DNA from: Winogradskyella eckloniae
GTDB lineage: Bacteria > Bacteroidota > Bacteroidia > Flavobacteriales > Flavobacteriaceae
Reading direction: 5' to 3'
Length of the DNA: 64,000 bases
NCBI RefSeq assembly: GCF_013249045.1
Contig: NZ_JABRWP010000004.1
Coordinates: 124,001 to 188,000, forward strand
Within the stretch, counting starts at the first letter, position 1. Each line of letters opens with the position of its first letter. Shown one piece after another: positions 51,681 to 62,056 of this stretch. Position numbers and translations under genes: made by a program. A model generated the notes under the pieces. The model was given only the letters and a program-made list of their open reading frames with translations. It had not been told where the DNA came from and did no database searches.

Positions 51681-52670
51681 TTATCGCGCTAACTTCCTCA
51701 GTGCCACCCATTGCTTTAGCATTTCTCTAGAATCTACAGCAGGATAACCCAATACCGTTTTTCCGGCAGGCACATCATTCATTACACCAGATCCAGCACC
51801 AACTGTTGCACCAGTATGTATGGTTGTATGGTCTTTTATGGATGCAGAACCACCTATTATAACACCATCACCTAAGGTAACAGAACCTGCTAATCCTGAA
51901 CTTCCAGCCATAATACAAGAGCGTCCTAACACACAGTTGTGCGCAATTTGAACCAAATTATCAATCTTACAGCCATCGCCTAAAATTGTAGAACTAAATT
52001 TACCACGATCGACACAAGAATTGGCACCAATTTCTACACCATTACCAATCACTACATTACCAATATGTGGAATTTTTACTAAGCCTTGGCCATCTTCACT
52101 TGGTCTATACCCAAAACCATCTGCACCAATACTTACATTATTATGAAAAATACAGTGACTACCAATAACAGAACGCTCTCTAATGATAGTACCAGACCAA
52201 ATTGTTGTATGGTCGCCAATGCTGGTATCATCTAATATTGTAACGTTTGGGTAAACAGTCACTTGAGTACCTAGCACTACGTTTTTACCAATATAAGAAC
52301 CGGCTCCTACTCTACTGCCTTGCCCTATTTTGGCACTAGGATCAATGGTTGCTGATGGATGAATTTCGGTCTCAAAATGTGGTGTTGCTGGCGTGAATTT
52401 TTCTAGTAATTTGGCCATGGCTAAGTCGGCATTTTTTACTTTTATCAACACTCGGTTTTCGCCAGGTTCAAGATCTAAATTAGCATTCACTATAGCTAAA
52501 CTTGCTTTAGAATCCTTCCAAAGTGCTGCAAATTTTCGGTTTCCAATAAAGGTAGCCTGATTTTCGTTTGCTTTTTGAATTTGTTCTAATCCTGTGATCT
52601 TACAAGTGGTTTGGCCAATAACGTCGCCTTGTATTATGGCATTAATGTCTTCAATTGTGTATGCGTTCAT
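51681..52670 (-). CDS. LpxD-like UDP-3-O-acylglucosamine N-acyltransferase
   Basis: The 329-residue protein has an LpxD N-terminal domain (residues 1-100) and a left-handed beta helix of hexapeptide repeats ([17 protein letters not shown], and so on) to about residue 300. The catalytic H244 in [12 protein letters not shown] and the IGADGFGY motif at about 181-188 are present. It transfers a 3-hydroxyacyl chain to the 2-amine of UDP-3-O-acylglucosamine in lipid A synthesis. No lpxA, lpxC or fabZ gene is nearby, so this is probably the second, orphan LpxD paralogue seen in flavobacteria and may act on another sugar. Confidence 0.9.
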   Translation of the reverse strand: MNAYTIEDINAIIQGDVIGQTTCKITGLEQIQKANENQATFIGNRKFAALWKDSKASLAIVNANLDLEPGENRVLIKVKNADLAMAKLLEKFTPATPHFETEIHPSATIDPSAKIGQGSRVGAGSYIGKNVVLGTQVTVYPNVTILDDTSIGDHTTIWSGTIIRERSVIGSHCIFHNNVSIGADGFGYRPSEDGQGLVKIPHIGNVVIGNGVEIGANSCVDRGKFSSTILGDGCKIDNLVQIAHNCVLGRSCIMAGSSGLAGSVTLGDGVIIGGSASIKDHTTIHTGATVGAGSGVMNDVPAGKTVLGYPAVDSREMLKQWVALRKLAR

Positions 52671-52773
52671 TAGTTTACTGTGTTAGTTATTTATATAGAC
52701 AGTCAAGATAATACTAAAAAATGACAATACAATTTTATGCAGCCGAGAGGTGGTCAATTATTTTGATATGACC

Positions 52774-53892
52774 TTACATGGTAATCTCCCTAAACACAAT
52801 CCCTAAGGCTTTTTGCATTTCAATCAATTTTTGCATTTCTCCAGGTATAATAAGGGCAATGGATTGTCCTGTTTTACCAGCTCTAGCTGTTCTACCACTT
52901 CTGTGCGTGTAGTAGTCTAATTGTTCTGGCAATTGATGGTGCAATACAAAACCTAAATTATTCACATCAATACCTCGTGCCGACACATCTGTAGAAATTA
53001 AGACTTGCAGACTTTCGTTTTTAAAAGCGCGCATCACTTTATCGCGTTCTTTTTGTTGCATGTCACCTTCTAACGCACCAACAGCAAAACCTTCATTTTG
53101 TAATTGCTCAGCGAGTGCTTTTGTACCAGCTTTGGTTCTACAGAATATGATACCACGTTGCTCAGGACGTTGGTCTAAGATTCTGGTAATCATATTCACC
53201 TTTTCTTGGATGTGTGTTTGAATAAAATGATGTGAGATATTCTTATTAACTAAGGCATCTTTGTTCACCTCTATTCTAACAGCGTTAGGCGACATATAAT
53301 TTTTAACGATGTTTTTTATCTCGTTTGGCATGGTTGCAGAAAATAACCAAGTAGATCTGCGTGAGGTATTAAATTGTAAAATTTTATTTAAATCTTCCTT
53401 AAAGCCCATGCTCAGCATCTCATCGGCTTCATCTAAAACGAGTGTATTCACTTTTGAGATGTCTATAGCACCACGCTCTATTAAATCGAGTAAACGACCA
53501 GGTGTCGCAACAACAATATGTGTTGCTCTCGTGAGTCTTTGAATTTGCCTATCTATCTTTTCACCACCATATACACCTTCTGCAAAAATTTTGTGATCTA
53601 CATATTTAGTAAATTTAAAAAGCTGCTTTTGTATTTGCTGTACCAATTCTCGTGTTGGCGCAATAATCAAAGCCTGAATATTTGAATTATTAGGATCTAT
53701 GTTGTGTAAAACAGGTAAACCAAATGCGGCTGTTTTTCCAGTTCCGGTTTGGGCTAAACCAATTAAATCCGTTTTAGATGCCAGTAAAACAGGAATAGCT
53801 TTTTCTTGAATTTCTGTTGGTTTTTCAATATGAAGCTCTTTTAATCCTTTGATAAATGATTTGTGAATTCCTAATTCTGAAAATGTAGACAT
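52774..53892 (-). CDS. DEAD-box RNA helicase (RhlE-like)
   Basis: The 372-residue protein is a minimal DEAD-box core with all motifs in order: the Q motif KPTEIQEKAIP, AQTGTGKT, PTRELVQQI, TPGR, DEAD, SAT in WLFSATMP, and ARGID followed by YTHRSGRTARAG. It unwinds short RNA duplexes, for example in ribosome assembly or mRNA turnover. It stops right after motif VI and lacks the C-terminal basic tail or RNA-binding domain of RhlE, CsdA or DbpA, which is short for the family. Confidence 0.93.
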   Translation of the reverse strand: MSTFSELGIHKSFIKGLKELHIEKPTEIQEKAIPVLLASKTDLIGLAQTGTGKTAAFGLPVLHNIDPNNSNIQALIIAPTRELVQQIQKQLFKFTKYVDHKIFAEGVYGGEKIDRQIQRLTRATHIVVATPGRLLDLIERGAIDISKVNTLVLDEADEMLSMGFKEDLNKILQFNTSRRSTWLFSATMPNEIKNIVKNYMSPNAVRIEVNKDALVNKNISHHFIQTHIQEKVNMITRILDQRPEQRGIIFCRTKAGTKALAEQLQNEGFAVGALEGDMQQKERDKVMRAFKNESLQVLISTDVSARGIDVNNLGFVLHHQLPEQLDYYTHRSGRTARAGKTGQSIALIIPGEMQKLIEMQKALGIVFREITM

Positions 53893-54013
53893 AGTGTTTT
53901 ATTATGGTGTAAAGGTACATTAAAATACGGCCTATTGCACGTAGGTTTATAGTGGTTTCATTTTATCGTATCGTCTAAGCTGAGTACGAATTAAAGCAAA
54001 GTTCAGTTGGTCT

Positions 54014-55567
54014 TTACCAGCTGATTGGTCTGTAGTCTTTTAAAAATTTACCAGACCAATGTTTACCTGTATTAATGCCATCAAATAAAGGGTCCATAAC
54101 ACGAGCAGCACCATCTACAATATCTAATGGTGGTTGAAAATCGTGTAATTCTTGTTTGCGTTTGGCAAGTTCTGCAGGATCTTCGTCTGTCACCCAACCT
54201 GTATCTACAGCATTCATATAAATTCCATCTTTTGCTAAACTACCAGCTGAAGTGTGTGTTAACATATTTAATGCGGCTTTAGCCATATTGGTATGCGGAT
54301 GACGATCTTCTTTAAAAAAAGTGTGAAATTTCCCTTCCATAGCAGACACATTGATAATATGCTTTTGACCTGTGTTTTCTTTTTTCATCACTTCAGACAA
54401 ACGATTGCACAACACAAATGGTGCAACAGAATTTACCAATTGTACTTCAATCATTTCTGTAGTTTCAATTTCCCCTAATTTTAATCGCCAACTGTTGGTT
54501 TTTCTTAAATCTACTTGTTGTAAATCGGCATCGAGTTGACCTTCAGGAAACACCTCTTGTGCGACTAAAGTATTATCAAAACTATACGGAATTTGAGATA
54601 GTTTAGCTGAAGAACGCAAACCAATACCAGGTTCTGGTCCATGCCATGTTACTGGCATATTTTTGTTAGGAGAAGCACCAGGAGTAAATTGATTTAATTC
54701 ATCTAAACACGCCAAATGATCTTGCAGTAAATCGCGTGCAAATTTTGGTAATTCTTCTACAGGACGTTCTTCATTTGTCATTAAGTGGCTATAAAATCCT
54801 GCTGGTCGTCTAACGGTTTGTGCTGCGTTATTTATAAGAATATCAAGCCTCTCATAACGTTGTTCTATAAAATTACAGAATATTTCTACGCTTGGTATGT
54901 GCCTTAAATCAAGACCATGAATTTTTAAACGGTGTCCCCATTCTGTAAAATCCTCCTCTTGAGAAAAACGCAAAGCCGAATCTACAGGAAAACGTGTTGT
55001 AGCAATGACTGTGGCACCACCACGAAGCAACATTAATGTAATATGATACCCAATTTTTAAGCGCGAGCCTGTAATGACTGCAACTTGTCCTTTAACATCA
55101 GCGGTTTGAAAACGTTTGGCATAATTAAAATCGCCACATGCTTCACACATGGTATCATAGAAGTGATGCAATTTGGTATATAAGGTTTTACAGACATAGC
55201 AATTTCTAGGCGATTCGAGCTCTAATTGTGCTTTCGCTTTTAAATCGGCTTCTGGTAATAATTTTGGTGCCACAAAAATATGAGCTTCTCTAGCACTTCG
55301 AATACCAGTTTCTTTACGCGCATTTCTATCTCTTGCGGCTTGCTTGCGCTTAGCCGCTTTTTTAGCATCTTTTTTACGACGCGAAAATTCCTCTCGACTT
55401 GGACGCGATAATTGTCCTGAGGCTTTTATTAAAGCCGTACGTTGTGCTTTTGGAATTTCAAATATTTGATCTGTGTTCGCCACTAAACGCTCTAAAATAG
55501 AAATACATTGTTCTATTTCAGGCAGTGAAATATCTTTTGGGTTTTGATCTTTAGTGGTGTCGCTCAT
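54014..55567 (-). CDS. Zinc-ribbon SDR-family protein lacking catalytic Tyr
   Basis: The 517-residue protein has a basic N-terminal region ([20 protein letters not shown]), a four-Cys zinc ribbon (CYVC at about 123-126 and CEAC at about 140-143), and an SDR Rossmann domain ([23 protein letters not shown], then [15 protein letters not shown]). The Ser of the SDR catalytic set is in INVSAMEG, but the YxxxK site reads [10 protein letters not shown], so the Tyr is replaced by Thr four residues before Lys. The tail ends in GWVTDED and FKDYRPISW. It may bind NAD(P) without dehydrogenase activity, or use other chemistry. Cytosolic. Confidence 0.85.
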   Translation of the reverse strand: MSDTTKDQNPKDISLPEIEQCISILERLVANTDQIFEIPKAQRTALIKASGQLSRPSREEFSRRKKDAKKAAKRKQAARDRNARKETGIRSAREAHIFVAPKLLPEADLKAKAQLELESPRNCYVCKTLYTKLHHFYDTMCEACGDFNYAKRFQTADVKGQVAVITGSRLKIGYHITLMLLRGGATVIATTRFPVDSALRFSQEEDFTEWGHRLKIHGLDLRHIPSVEIFCNFIEQRYERLDILINNAAQTVRRPAGFYSHLMTNEERPVEELPKFARDLLQDHLACLDELNQFTPGASPNKNMPVTWHGPEPGIGLRSSAKLSQIPYSFDNTLVAQEVFPEGQLDADLQQVDLRKTNSWRLKLGEIETTEMIEVQLVNSVAPFVLCNRLSEVMKKENTGQKHIINVSAMEGKFHTFFKEDRHPHTNMAKAALNMLTHTSAGSLAKDGIYMNAVDTGWVTDEDPAELAKRKQELHDFQPPLDIVDGAARVMDPLFDGINTGKHWSGKFLKDYRPISW

Positions 55568-55614
55568 ATTTATTTTGGGACTTCTACACGCTTTATTACG
55601 TCTATAATGTGGAA

Positions 55615-57168
55615 TTAATCTTCTGGTGGAAATCCGTGAATTTCTTCAAACTTTTCGTCAAAATTCGTTCTTAAATACGAATTGAGTTTCTTTTGATAAT
55701 CGTCTTTTAACCATTTTAAGAAATTGTATGTGCTTCGGCTTATGCATTTCGCATATACTTCTATACGTTGATTAATGTCTTCTTTTAGCAATTTAGCTAA
55801 TGCAAGCGCATCATAAACATCTTCACTGTTTTCTATACAAATTTTGGCATGATGCTCAATAGAACGTTCTAATACCACTTTTGAAGATTCGCCTTTGGCT
55901 ACAGCATCTTTATAGGTTTGCTTAATATCAAAATACGTGTCTTCAGATTTAGCGAACTCCTCTTTTATGTCTTCAGACAAATCGTGCTTAAAGGTAGATT
56001 CTATGGTTTCATCATCTTTAATACGATCAGCATACCAATTTGGCGATTTAAAAATTAATTGCCAATCTAAATCAGCTCCCCAAGGTCCAAATCTATATAG
56101 ATTGTTTCCTAAATCAATGGTTGTAAATTTAGATTTATTGTTAAGGATACGAGAACCACGACCTATCATTTGGTAATATAATGTCAATGATTTCGTCGCT
56201 CTATTTAATATAATGGTATCAATGGTTGGTTCATCAAAACCAGTGGTTAAAATACTCACTGAGGTTAAGATGGCATCAGGTGTTTCATGAAACCACTGTA
56301 AAATTTGCTTACGTTGCTTTTTAGTCGCTGTGTTATCTAAATGCATGATAGGAATACCAGCTTCTTTAAAAGCATAGTACACACTAATAGACGTGTTAAT
56401 ACCATTATTAAAGATTAAGGTCTTTTTTCCTAAGGAGTGTCTTTTATACGCATCAATAAGTTTTTGCAACATCGCAGGACTCGAATAAAGATCTTCAGAA
56501 GATTTTACGGTATAATCGCCATTAGAACCTACTTCTAGAGAGGTTAATCCCATATCGTAAGCATAGGTTTCTGCGCGTGCTAAAAACTCGTTTTCAATTA
56601 GGTTTTCTATAGTTTCTCCCGTAATAAGTTCGTCATAGTTATCCTTCATTGGTAACTCTTTATTAGAACTTAAAGGTGTTGCGGTAACACCAAGAATAAA
56701 GGATTTTTCAAAAAACTTAAATAGTTTCGTAAAGGAATTATAATGCGCTTCATCAATAATAACTAAACCAACATCAGAGATATCTAGCATGTCATCATTT
56801 AGCCTATTGTTTAGCGTTTCTACCATGGCAACAAAACACGAATAATCGCCTTGGTCATCTAAATTTGCTTTACTATTTACAACCTTGTTAGTTACACCAA
56901 AACTATCTAACATTTTAGAAGTTTGGTTACAAAGTTCTACTCTATGCGTCATAATTATTACCTTTTTTGAATGGTTTTTTAGGTATTGACGCACTATTTC
57001 GGAAAAGATAACCGTTTTTCCACCACCAGTTGGTAATTGGTACAGTAGATGGTAATCTTCGCGCTCGGAATCAAACTTTTCGAAGATTTGACTTATGGCA
57101 CCTTGTTGGTAGTCATATAATTCTTTATCGGTTTTTTTTTCTTGAATAGCTTGATTTGTTTGAGACAT
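55615..57168 (-). CDS. Superfamily 2 DEAD/DEAH-box helicase
   Basis: I choose the ATG at 57168 ([12 protein letters not shown]) over 57267, because the extra 33 residues are unlike the family and the Q-like segment [13 protein letters not shown] then starts near residue 20. The 517-residue protein has motif [12 protein letters not shown], Ia [14 protein letters not shown] in VIIDEAHYN, motif [12 protein letters not shown], and motifs [19 protein letters not shown] and [11 protein letters not shown]. It resembles the ResIII/UvrB-like helicases often active in DNA repair, and a C-terminal helical region follows from about residue 370. It lies 47 bp upstream of the SDR gene on the same strand. 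Confidence 0.92.
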   Translation of the reverse strand: MSQTNQAIQEKKTDKELYDYQQGAISQIFEKFDSEREDYHLLYQLPTGGGKTVIFSEIVRQYLKNHSKKVIIMTHRVELCNQTSKMLDSFGVTNKVVNSKANLDDQGDYSCFVAMVETLNNRLNDDMLDISDVGLVIIDEAHYNSFTKLFKFFEKSFILGVTATPLSSNKELPMKDNYDELITGETIENLIENEFLARAETYAYDMGLTSLEVGSNGDYTVKSSEDLYSSPAMLQKLIDAYKRHSLGKKTLIFNNGINTSISVYYAFKEAGIPIMHLDNTATKKQRKQILQWFHETPDAILTSVSILTTGFDEPTIDTIILNRATKSLTLYYQMIGRGSRILNNKSKFTTIDLGNNLYRFGPWGADLDWQLIFKSPNWYADRIKDDETIESTFKHDLSEDIKEEFAKSEDTYFDIKQTYKDAVAKGESSKVVLERSIEHHAKICIENSEDVYDALALAKLLKEDINQRIEVYAKCISRSTYNFLKWLKDDYQKKLNSYLRTNFDEKFEEIHGFPPED

Positions 57169-57451
57169 AAATATATTTTGAAATGGTGTTTTTGAAAGCG
57201 CAAATTTACAATTCTTTCGCTCACAAAAAAAGTATCCGATTAAATGATATATTTTGAACCACATCATAACACCTGAAACAATTTAAGCAACAGGTTTTTA
57301 AACGAAAACATTTATCACTAAAGCGATTAATTAAGTCATAACCGTTTACTATATAATGGATCGATACATCGGCTTAGTATCACATAAGTTAACTAAACAA
57401 TTTTTATTATATATTTACGTTTTCAAAATGTTTTAGACAATACATCCCTCT

Positions 57452-58384
57452 ATGAAATACCTCTTTTTAAGTGTTCTTTTTATATGTACAACTTGGTATA
57501 CTTTAGCACAAAAAGATTCAATTTCAACAGCATTAAAAATTGAATTAAAAACAGAAACATACAATAAAGGAGTTATTATAGATACTATAGAAATTCCATT
57601 AATAGTAAAACCAACAAAGACACCTGTCGTTGATATTAAGGCAGCGTTTTGGGACAACATAAATCATAACCCTTACCAAAATTCAATTCAGAAATTCCCT
57701 TTAGAACTCAGCTTTTCTGATAGTACATATGCATCACCTGTTTTGCATAAAAAGGTAATAACATCGCGTTATGGTTGGCGTCGTGGACGACCACATAATG
57801 GTATAGATATCGATTTGGTTACTGGAGATTCTGTGGTGGCCGTTTTAGATGGTATTGTAAGAATAGCCAAATATTCTAATGGTTTTGGTAATGTGGTTGT
57901 AGTTAGACATTATAATGGTTTAGAATCTACTTATGCCCATTTATCTCACATTGCAGTAAAAGCAAATGATACTATAGCAAAGGCACAATATTTAGGAAAA
58001 GGTGGCAATACAGGAAATTCTAGAGGTAGTCATTTACATTTAGAATTGAGTTATAAAGGCCAACCCATTCATCCTGAATATATTTTTGATTTTTCGTCTA
58101 AAAATGCCATACGATCACAACGCTTATGGGTTACACATAAATGGGCACATGCGAGATTTCATAATTCTAAACGTGTTAGTAAAATAAAATTGATTACCAC
58201 CGAAGATGAAGCTGCTTTGGCCAGTTTAGCGAAGCAACCGAGATTTTACGTCGTTAAAAAAGGGGATACACTTTATGGTATTTCGCGACGGAATAATATG
58301 TCTGTTGCCAGACTGTGTAAAACCAATTCTATCAATCAAAATACAACCTTAAAGATTGGTCAAAAATTAGTTTTAGATCTCTAA
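57452..58384 (+). CDS. Secreted M23 endopeptidase with LysM domain
   Basis: The 310-residue protein has a signal peptide (MKYLFLSVLFICTTWYTLAQ). An M23 domain covers about residues 105-215, with zinc ligands in RPHNGIDIDL (His and Asp) and in GSHLHLEL (His). A C-terminal LysM domain occupies 263-310 (FYVVKKGDTLYGISRRNNMSVARLCKTN). It cleaves cross-links in periplasmic peptidoglycan and anchors to it through LysM. The order, peptidase first and LysM last, is common in Bacteroidota. The neighbours give no operon link. Confidence 0.93.
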   Translation: MKYLFLSVLFICTTWYTLAQKDSISTALKIELKTETYNKGVIIDTIEIPLIVKPTKTPVVDIKAAFWDNINHNPYQNSIQKFPLELSFSDSTYASPVLHKKVITSRYGWRRGRPHNGIDIDLVTGDSVVAVLDGIVRIAKYSNGFGNVVVVRHYNGLESTYAHLSHIAVKANDTIAKAQYLGKGGNTGNSRGSHLHLELSYKGQPIHPEYIFDFSSKNAIRSQRLWVTHKWAHARFHNSKRVSKIKLITTEDEAALASLAKQPRFYVVKKGDTLYGISRRNNMSVARLCKTNSINQNTTLKIGQKLVLDL

Positions 58385-58413
58385 TTAATTCCATATTCAA
58401 CTATTAAATTCTG

Positions 58414-58421
58414 TATTTTCG
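58414..58421 (+). promoter_or_regulatory. Possible -7 element for topB
   Basis: TATTTTCG differs from TAnnTTTG by one base and lies 21 bp before the topB TTG start. No clear -33 TTG. Confidence 0.3.
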
Positions 58422-58442
58422 CAGTCACAAAACTGAATTCTA

Positions 58443-60671
58443 TTGAAAGTCTGTATAGCCGAAAAGCCAAGTGTTGCAAGAGAAATTGCAGCTGTTTTAG
58501 GAGCAACCACCAAACGCGATGGTTTCTTTGAAGGCAATGGCTATGCGGTTACTTATACCTTTGGTCACTTATGTACCTTGTTTGAACCTGCAGATTATAA
58601 ACCCTATTGGAAAAGTTGGGACTTAAACAACTTACCCATGTTACCAGAGAAGTTTGAGGTTAAAGTCGCTAAAAATGATGGTATAAAAAAGCAGTTTAAA
58701 ATTGTTAAAAGTTTATTTGATAAGGCAGAATTAGTGATTAATTGTGGTGATGCTGGCCAAGAAGGAGAACTGATTCAGCGTTGGGTTATCAATAAAGCCA
58801 ATTATAAAGGTAAAGTACAGCGTTTATGGATTTCGTCATTAACAACGGAAGCCATTAAAGAAGGGTTTAAAAATTTAAAGCCAGCTGAAGATTATGACAA
58901 TTTGTATTATGCTGGTTTTTCGCGCTCTATTGGCGATTGGTTGTTAGGAATAAATGCCACACGATTATACACCGTAAAACATGGTGGTTATAAACAAGTA
59001 CTGTCCGTAGGACGTGTACAGACACCTACTCTAGCGATGCTGGTAAATCGGTTTAAAGACATCGAAAATTTTGTACCACAACCGTATTGGGAATTACAGA
59101 CACTTTATAGAGATACACTTTTTAGCTATGAGGAAGGGCGTTTTCTTAACATGGAAGATGGCGAAATTTTAGCTAATAAGGTCAAAGAACATCAATTTGA
59201 AATTGTTTCTATTACAAAAAAGAAAGGTACAGAATACGCTCCGAAATTATTTGATTTAACCGGATTGCAAGTGTACTGTAATACAAAGTTTGGATTTTCG
59301 GCGGATGATACCTTAAAAATTGCTCAAAAACTGTATGAGAAAAAAGCCGTAACATACCCAAGAGTAGATACTACGTTTTTGCCAAATGACGTGTATCCAA
59401 AAGTAAAAGGAATTTTATCAAAACTTACGGATTACAATGTACTTACAGCGCCTATTTTAAGTAAAAAAATAAAGAAATCTGCACGTGTCTTTAATGATAA
59501 AAAAGTAACAGATCACCATGCCATTATTCCTACAGGTATCCAAACACATTTACAATATAATGAGCAACAAGTCTATGATATTATTGTAAAACGATTTATT
59601 GCTGTGTTTTATGATGATTGTAAAGTGTCTAACACTACTGTTATTGGTAAAGCAGCTGATGTTAATTTTAAAACCACAGGGAAAGAAATACTATCTAAAG
59701 GATGGCGTGTTGTTTTTGAGAAGAAAGCAACCGCTGCGCCTGCTTCTAAAGACAATTTGCTTCCAACTTTCGAAAAAGGAGAAAAAGGACCGCATGAACC
59801 GTCATTTTTAGAAAAACAAACAAAACCGCCTAATCAATTCACAGAAGCCTCATTACTGCGTGCTATGGAAACTGCAGGAAAGCAAGTAGAAGACGAAGAA
59901 CTAAGGGATTTAATGAAGGAAAATGGTATTGGACGTCCATCTACACGTGCCAATATTATAGAAACCTTGTTTAGACGGAAATACATTAAACGAAATAAAA
60001 AGCAGATTTTACCTACTGTTACAGGGATTCAGTTAATAGAGACTATTCAGAATGAGCTTTTAAAATCTGCAGAGTTAACAGGTTCTTGGGAAAAGCAGTT
60101 AAAAGACATTGAAAAAGGTGAATTTAGTGCCACAGCGTTTATTAGAGGTATGAAACGTATGGTAGATGCTTTGGTTTACGAAGTACGTAGTGAAAAGGTA
60201 GCATCTAGAATTTCTGCTGTTAATAACAAACATGTTGGCAAAGCTAAATCTAAAAGTAAAACAAAATCTACAGCCTTAGTTGGTAGTGCATGTCCAAAAT
60301 GTAAAACAGGCGCACTGTTAAAAGGGAAATCGGCTTATGGTTGTAATTTGTACGGAAAATCATGTGATTTTACTTTGCCTTTTAGTTTTGGAGCAAAAAA
60401 GATTTCTGAAAAGCAGTATATACGATTGTTAGCAAAAGGATCTACAGTAAATTTAAAAGGCTTTAAAATTGAAAACCAAACTTTAGAAGGTTTACTGAGA
60501 TTTGATGCAAATTTTAAACTCAAGTTTGAACCCAAAAAAGTGGCTAAAAAAGCAGTGATTAAGGCAGGAGATGCTTGTCCTAAATGTCAGACAGGAAAAG
60601 TATTAAAAGGGAAAACGGCTTTTGGTTGCAGTAACTATAAAGTAGGCTGTGATTTTAGAGTTGGATTTTAG
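58443..60671 (+). CDS. topB: DNA topoisomerase III
   Basis: The 742-residue protein starts at TTG (MKVCIAEKPSVAREIA), which is the expected N-terminus; there is no ATG in frame before it. The type IA toprim domain holds E7 and D103, and the active-site Tyr is Y305 in TYPRVDT. The usual DxDREGE motif reads NCGDAGQEGELI, the form I know from TopB proteins of Bacteroidota chromosomes and mobile elements. Two four-Cys zinc ribbons close the protein (CPKCKTG...NLYGKSC and CPKCQTG...NYKVGC). It decatenates and relaxes single-stranded DNA. No partner gene adjoins it. Confidence 0.93.
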   Translation: MKVCIAEKPSVAREIAAVLGATTKRDGFFEGNGYAVTYTFGHLCTLFEPADYKPYWKSWDLNNLPMLPEKFEVKVAKNDGIKKQFKIVKSLFDKAELVINCGDAGQEGELIQRWVINKANYKGKVQRLWISSLTTEAIKEGFKNLKPAEDYDNLYYAGFSRSIGDWLLGINATRLYTVKHGGYKQVLSVGRVQTPTLAMLVNRFKDIENFVPQPYWELQTLYRDTLFSYEEGRFLNMEDGEILANKVKEHQFEIVSITKKKGTEYAPKLFDLTGLQVYCNTKFGFSADDTLKIAQKLYEKKAVTYPRVDTTFLPNDVYPKVKGILSKLTDYNVLTAPILSKKIKKSARVFNDKKVTDHHAIIPTGIQTHLQYNEQQVYDIIVKRFIAVFYDDCKVSNTTVIGKAADVNFKTTGKEILSKGWRVVFEKKATAAPASKDNLLPTFEKGEKGPHEPSFLEKQTKPPNQFTEASLLRAMETAGKQVEDEELRDLMKENGIGRPSTRANIIETLFRRKYIKRNKKQILPTVTGIQLIETIQNELLKSAELTGSWEKQLKDIEKGEFSATAFIRGMKRMVDALVYEVRSEKVASRISAVNNKHVGKAKSKSKTKSTALVGSACPKCKTGALLKGKSAYGCNLYGKSCDFTLPFSFGAKKISEKQYIRLLAKGSTVNLKGFKIENQTLEGLLRFDANFKLKFEPKKVAKKAVIKAGDACPKCQTGKVLKGKTAFGCSNYKVGCDFRVGF

Positions 60672-60712
60672 TTCACTGCACTTTTTCTGACCATATTTTA
60701 TGATTGGAATTA

Positions 60713-61180
60713 TTATTGTTTTAAAGCAAAAGGTACATAAAAATCTTCTTCAGAATCAGGACTTCCATTTTTATATTGTGCGCCCATAACTTGAAAATGA
60801 GGACGTGTATCAATTTTATATGGCGTTGATGGCAACCATTCAGTCATAATGTACTGATAGGTTTTGGAGGCATCCATTCCTTTGTGTCTAAAAACGGCGT
60901 AATCGCCTTTAGGAATTGTAATGCTAGCCATATTTTTGGGTAAATCATCAACATTAGACACTTCAGTAGCAGCCCAAATATCAAAAGGTGTTTCCATGGC
61001 ATTGAAATCATTATAAATTTGTACCGCAATTAGATCAGGATGTAATACGGTTTTGATTTCTTTTTTTCTTGGCATAAATTGTTTCCATAAACTTACAATT
61101 TTGCCATATTCACCATGATTCATTGTGCTAGATTGGCCGACCAACTTCTTTTCTGAAATGGTTATAATTTTTGGTGTCAT
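60713..61180 (-). CDS. GyrI-like (AraC effector-binding-fold) protein
   Basis: I take the ATG at 61180 (MTPKIITISEKKLVGQSSTM) as start since it gives the usual family N-terminus; one at 61201 adds seven residues. The 155-residue protein is a stand-alone GyrI/SOUL-like effector-binding domain: IVSLWKQFMPRKKEI, YNDFNAMETPFDIWAATEV, IPKGDYAVFRHKG, and the end HFQVMGAQYKNGSPDSEEDFYVPF with its acidic site. Such proteins bind small drugs or cofactors. It lies 42 bp after the convergent topB stop. Confidence 0.88.
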   Translation of the reverse strand: MTPKIITISEKKLVGQSSTMNHGEYGKIVSLWKQFMPRKKEIKTVLHPDLIAVQIYNDFNAMETPFDIWAATEVSNVDDLPKNMASITIPKGDYAVFRHKGMDASKTYQYIMTEWLPSTPYKIDTRPHFQVMGAQYKNGSPDSEEDFYVPFALKQ

Positions 61181-61210
61181 CTTATATTCTAAAAAATTCA
61201 TTTAAAGGTA

Positions 61211-61245
61211 TAAAAAAAGCACAAGCTTTAAGCTTGTGCTCTTTT
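61211..61245 (-). terminator. Terminator of the fasciclin gene
   Basis: AGCACAAGCTT and AAGCTTGTGCT form a perfect 11-bp stem; on the minus strand the stem is followed by a run of seven T. It lies 60 bp after the fasciclin stop and just before the GyrI-like gene. Confidence 0.8.
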
Positions 61246-61300
61246 AGAATTAGCCAACCAATCAACAAAAAGCTAATTCTTCCCTAACCAATTTTATATA

Positions 61301-61879
61301 TTACATTTTTGGTAATACTACAGTATCAACGACGTGTATGACACCATTAGATTGATGGACGTCACTAATGGTAACTGTAGATAAATTACCAGATGCATCC
61401 TTTAGGATGATTTGATCGTCTTTTAGCGTTGCTATTAAAGTACTGCCTTGGACTGTGGTAAATGTAGCTTTGCCGTCTCCTTTATTTATGGCTTTCATAA
61501 TGTCTTTTGCACTATAACGACCAGGAAGAACATGATATGTTAATACGGCTTGTAATTTTGTTTTATTTTCTGGTTTTAGTAATGTGCTTAAGGTACCTTT
61601 TGGCAATTTATCAAACGCGTCGTTTGTTGGTGCAAAAACAGTAAATGGACCTTCTCCTTGTAAGGTTTCGACTAATTCTGCAGCTTTTACAGCAGCGACT
61701 AATGTGGTGTGATCTTCTGAGTTCACCGCATTAGCAATTATATCTTTTGAAGGGTACATTTCGGCACCACCTACCATTTTTGTGTCTTTTTTTGATTTAG
61801 ACGTTTGCGCTATTGCAGTTGTACCTATACATAAGGTTATGGCTAAGGTCAGTGTTGAAATAAGTTTTTGAATTCTCAT
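61301..61879 (-). CDS. Secreted fasciclin (FAS1) domain protein
   Basis: The 192-residue protein has a signal peptide (MRIQKLISTLTLAITLCIGTTAIAQ). One FAS1 domain follows at about residues 50-190: AAVKAAELVETLQGEGPFTVFAPTNDAFDKLP, LTYHVLPGRYSAKDI and NGVIHVVDTVVLP, containing the H1 and H2 conserved boxes. FAS1 domains mediate adhesion at the cell surface or in the periplasm. Length is typical of single-domain members. It is its own transcription unit with a strong terminator. Confidence 0.95.
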   Translation of the reverse strand: MRIQKLISTLTLAITLCIGTTAIAQTSKSKKDTKMVGGAEMYPSKDIIANAVNSEDHTTLVAAVKAAELVETLQGEGPFTVFAPTNDAFDKLPKGTLSTLLKPENKTKLQAVLTYHVLPGRYSAKDIMKAINKGDGKATFTTVQGSTLIATLKDDQIILKDASGNLSTVTISDVHQSNGVIHVVDTVVLPKM

Positions 61880-62001
61880 AATATGTGTTTTAAATTTAGT
61901 GTTACTCTACCTACGCTATTTTTAGTGCTGCGGTTTTAAAAAACATATATTATTTAAAAGAAATAAGTTTAAAGTGTTGATTTTGTGTTCATTAAAACAC
62001 G

Positions 62002-62034
62002 AAAAAAAGCCACTATCTAAGATAATGGCTTTTA
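62002..62034 (-). terminator. Terminator of the extended cold-shock gene
   Basis: On the minus strand AAGCCATTATC pairs with GATAGTGGCTT (one G-U) around a 3-nt loop, followed by T-rich sequence. It lies 26 bp after the cold-shock stop. Confidence 0.75.
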
Positions 62035-62056
62035 ATGTTATAAAATGTATTCGTTT

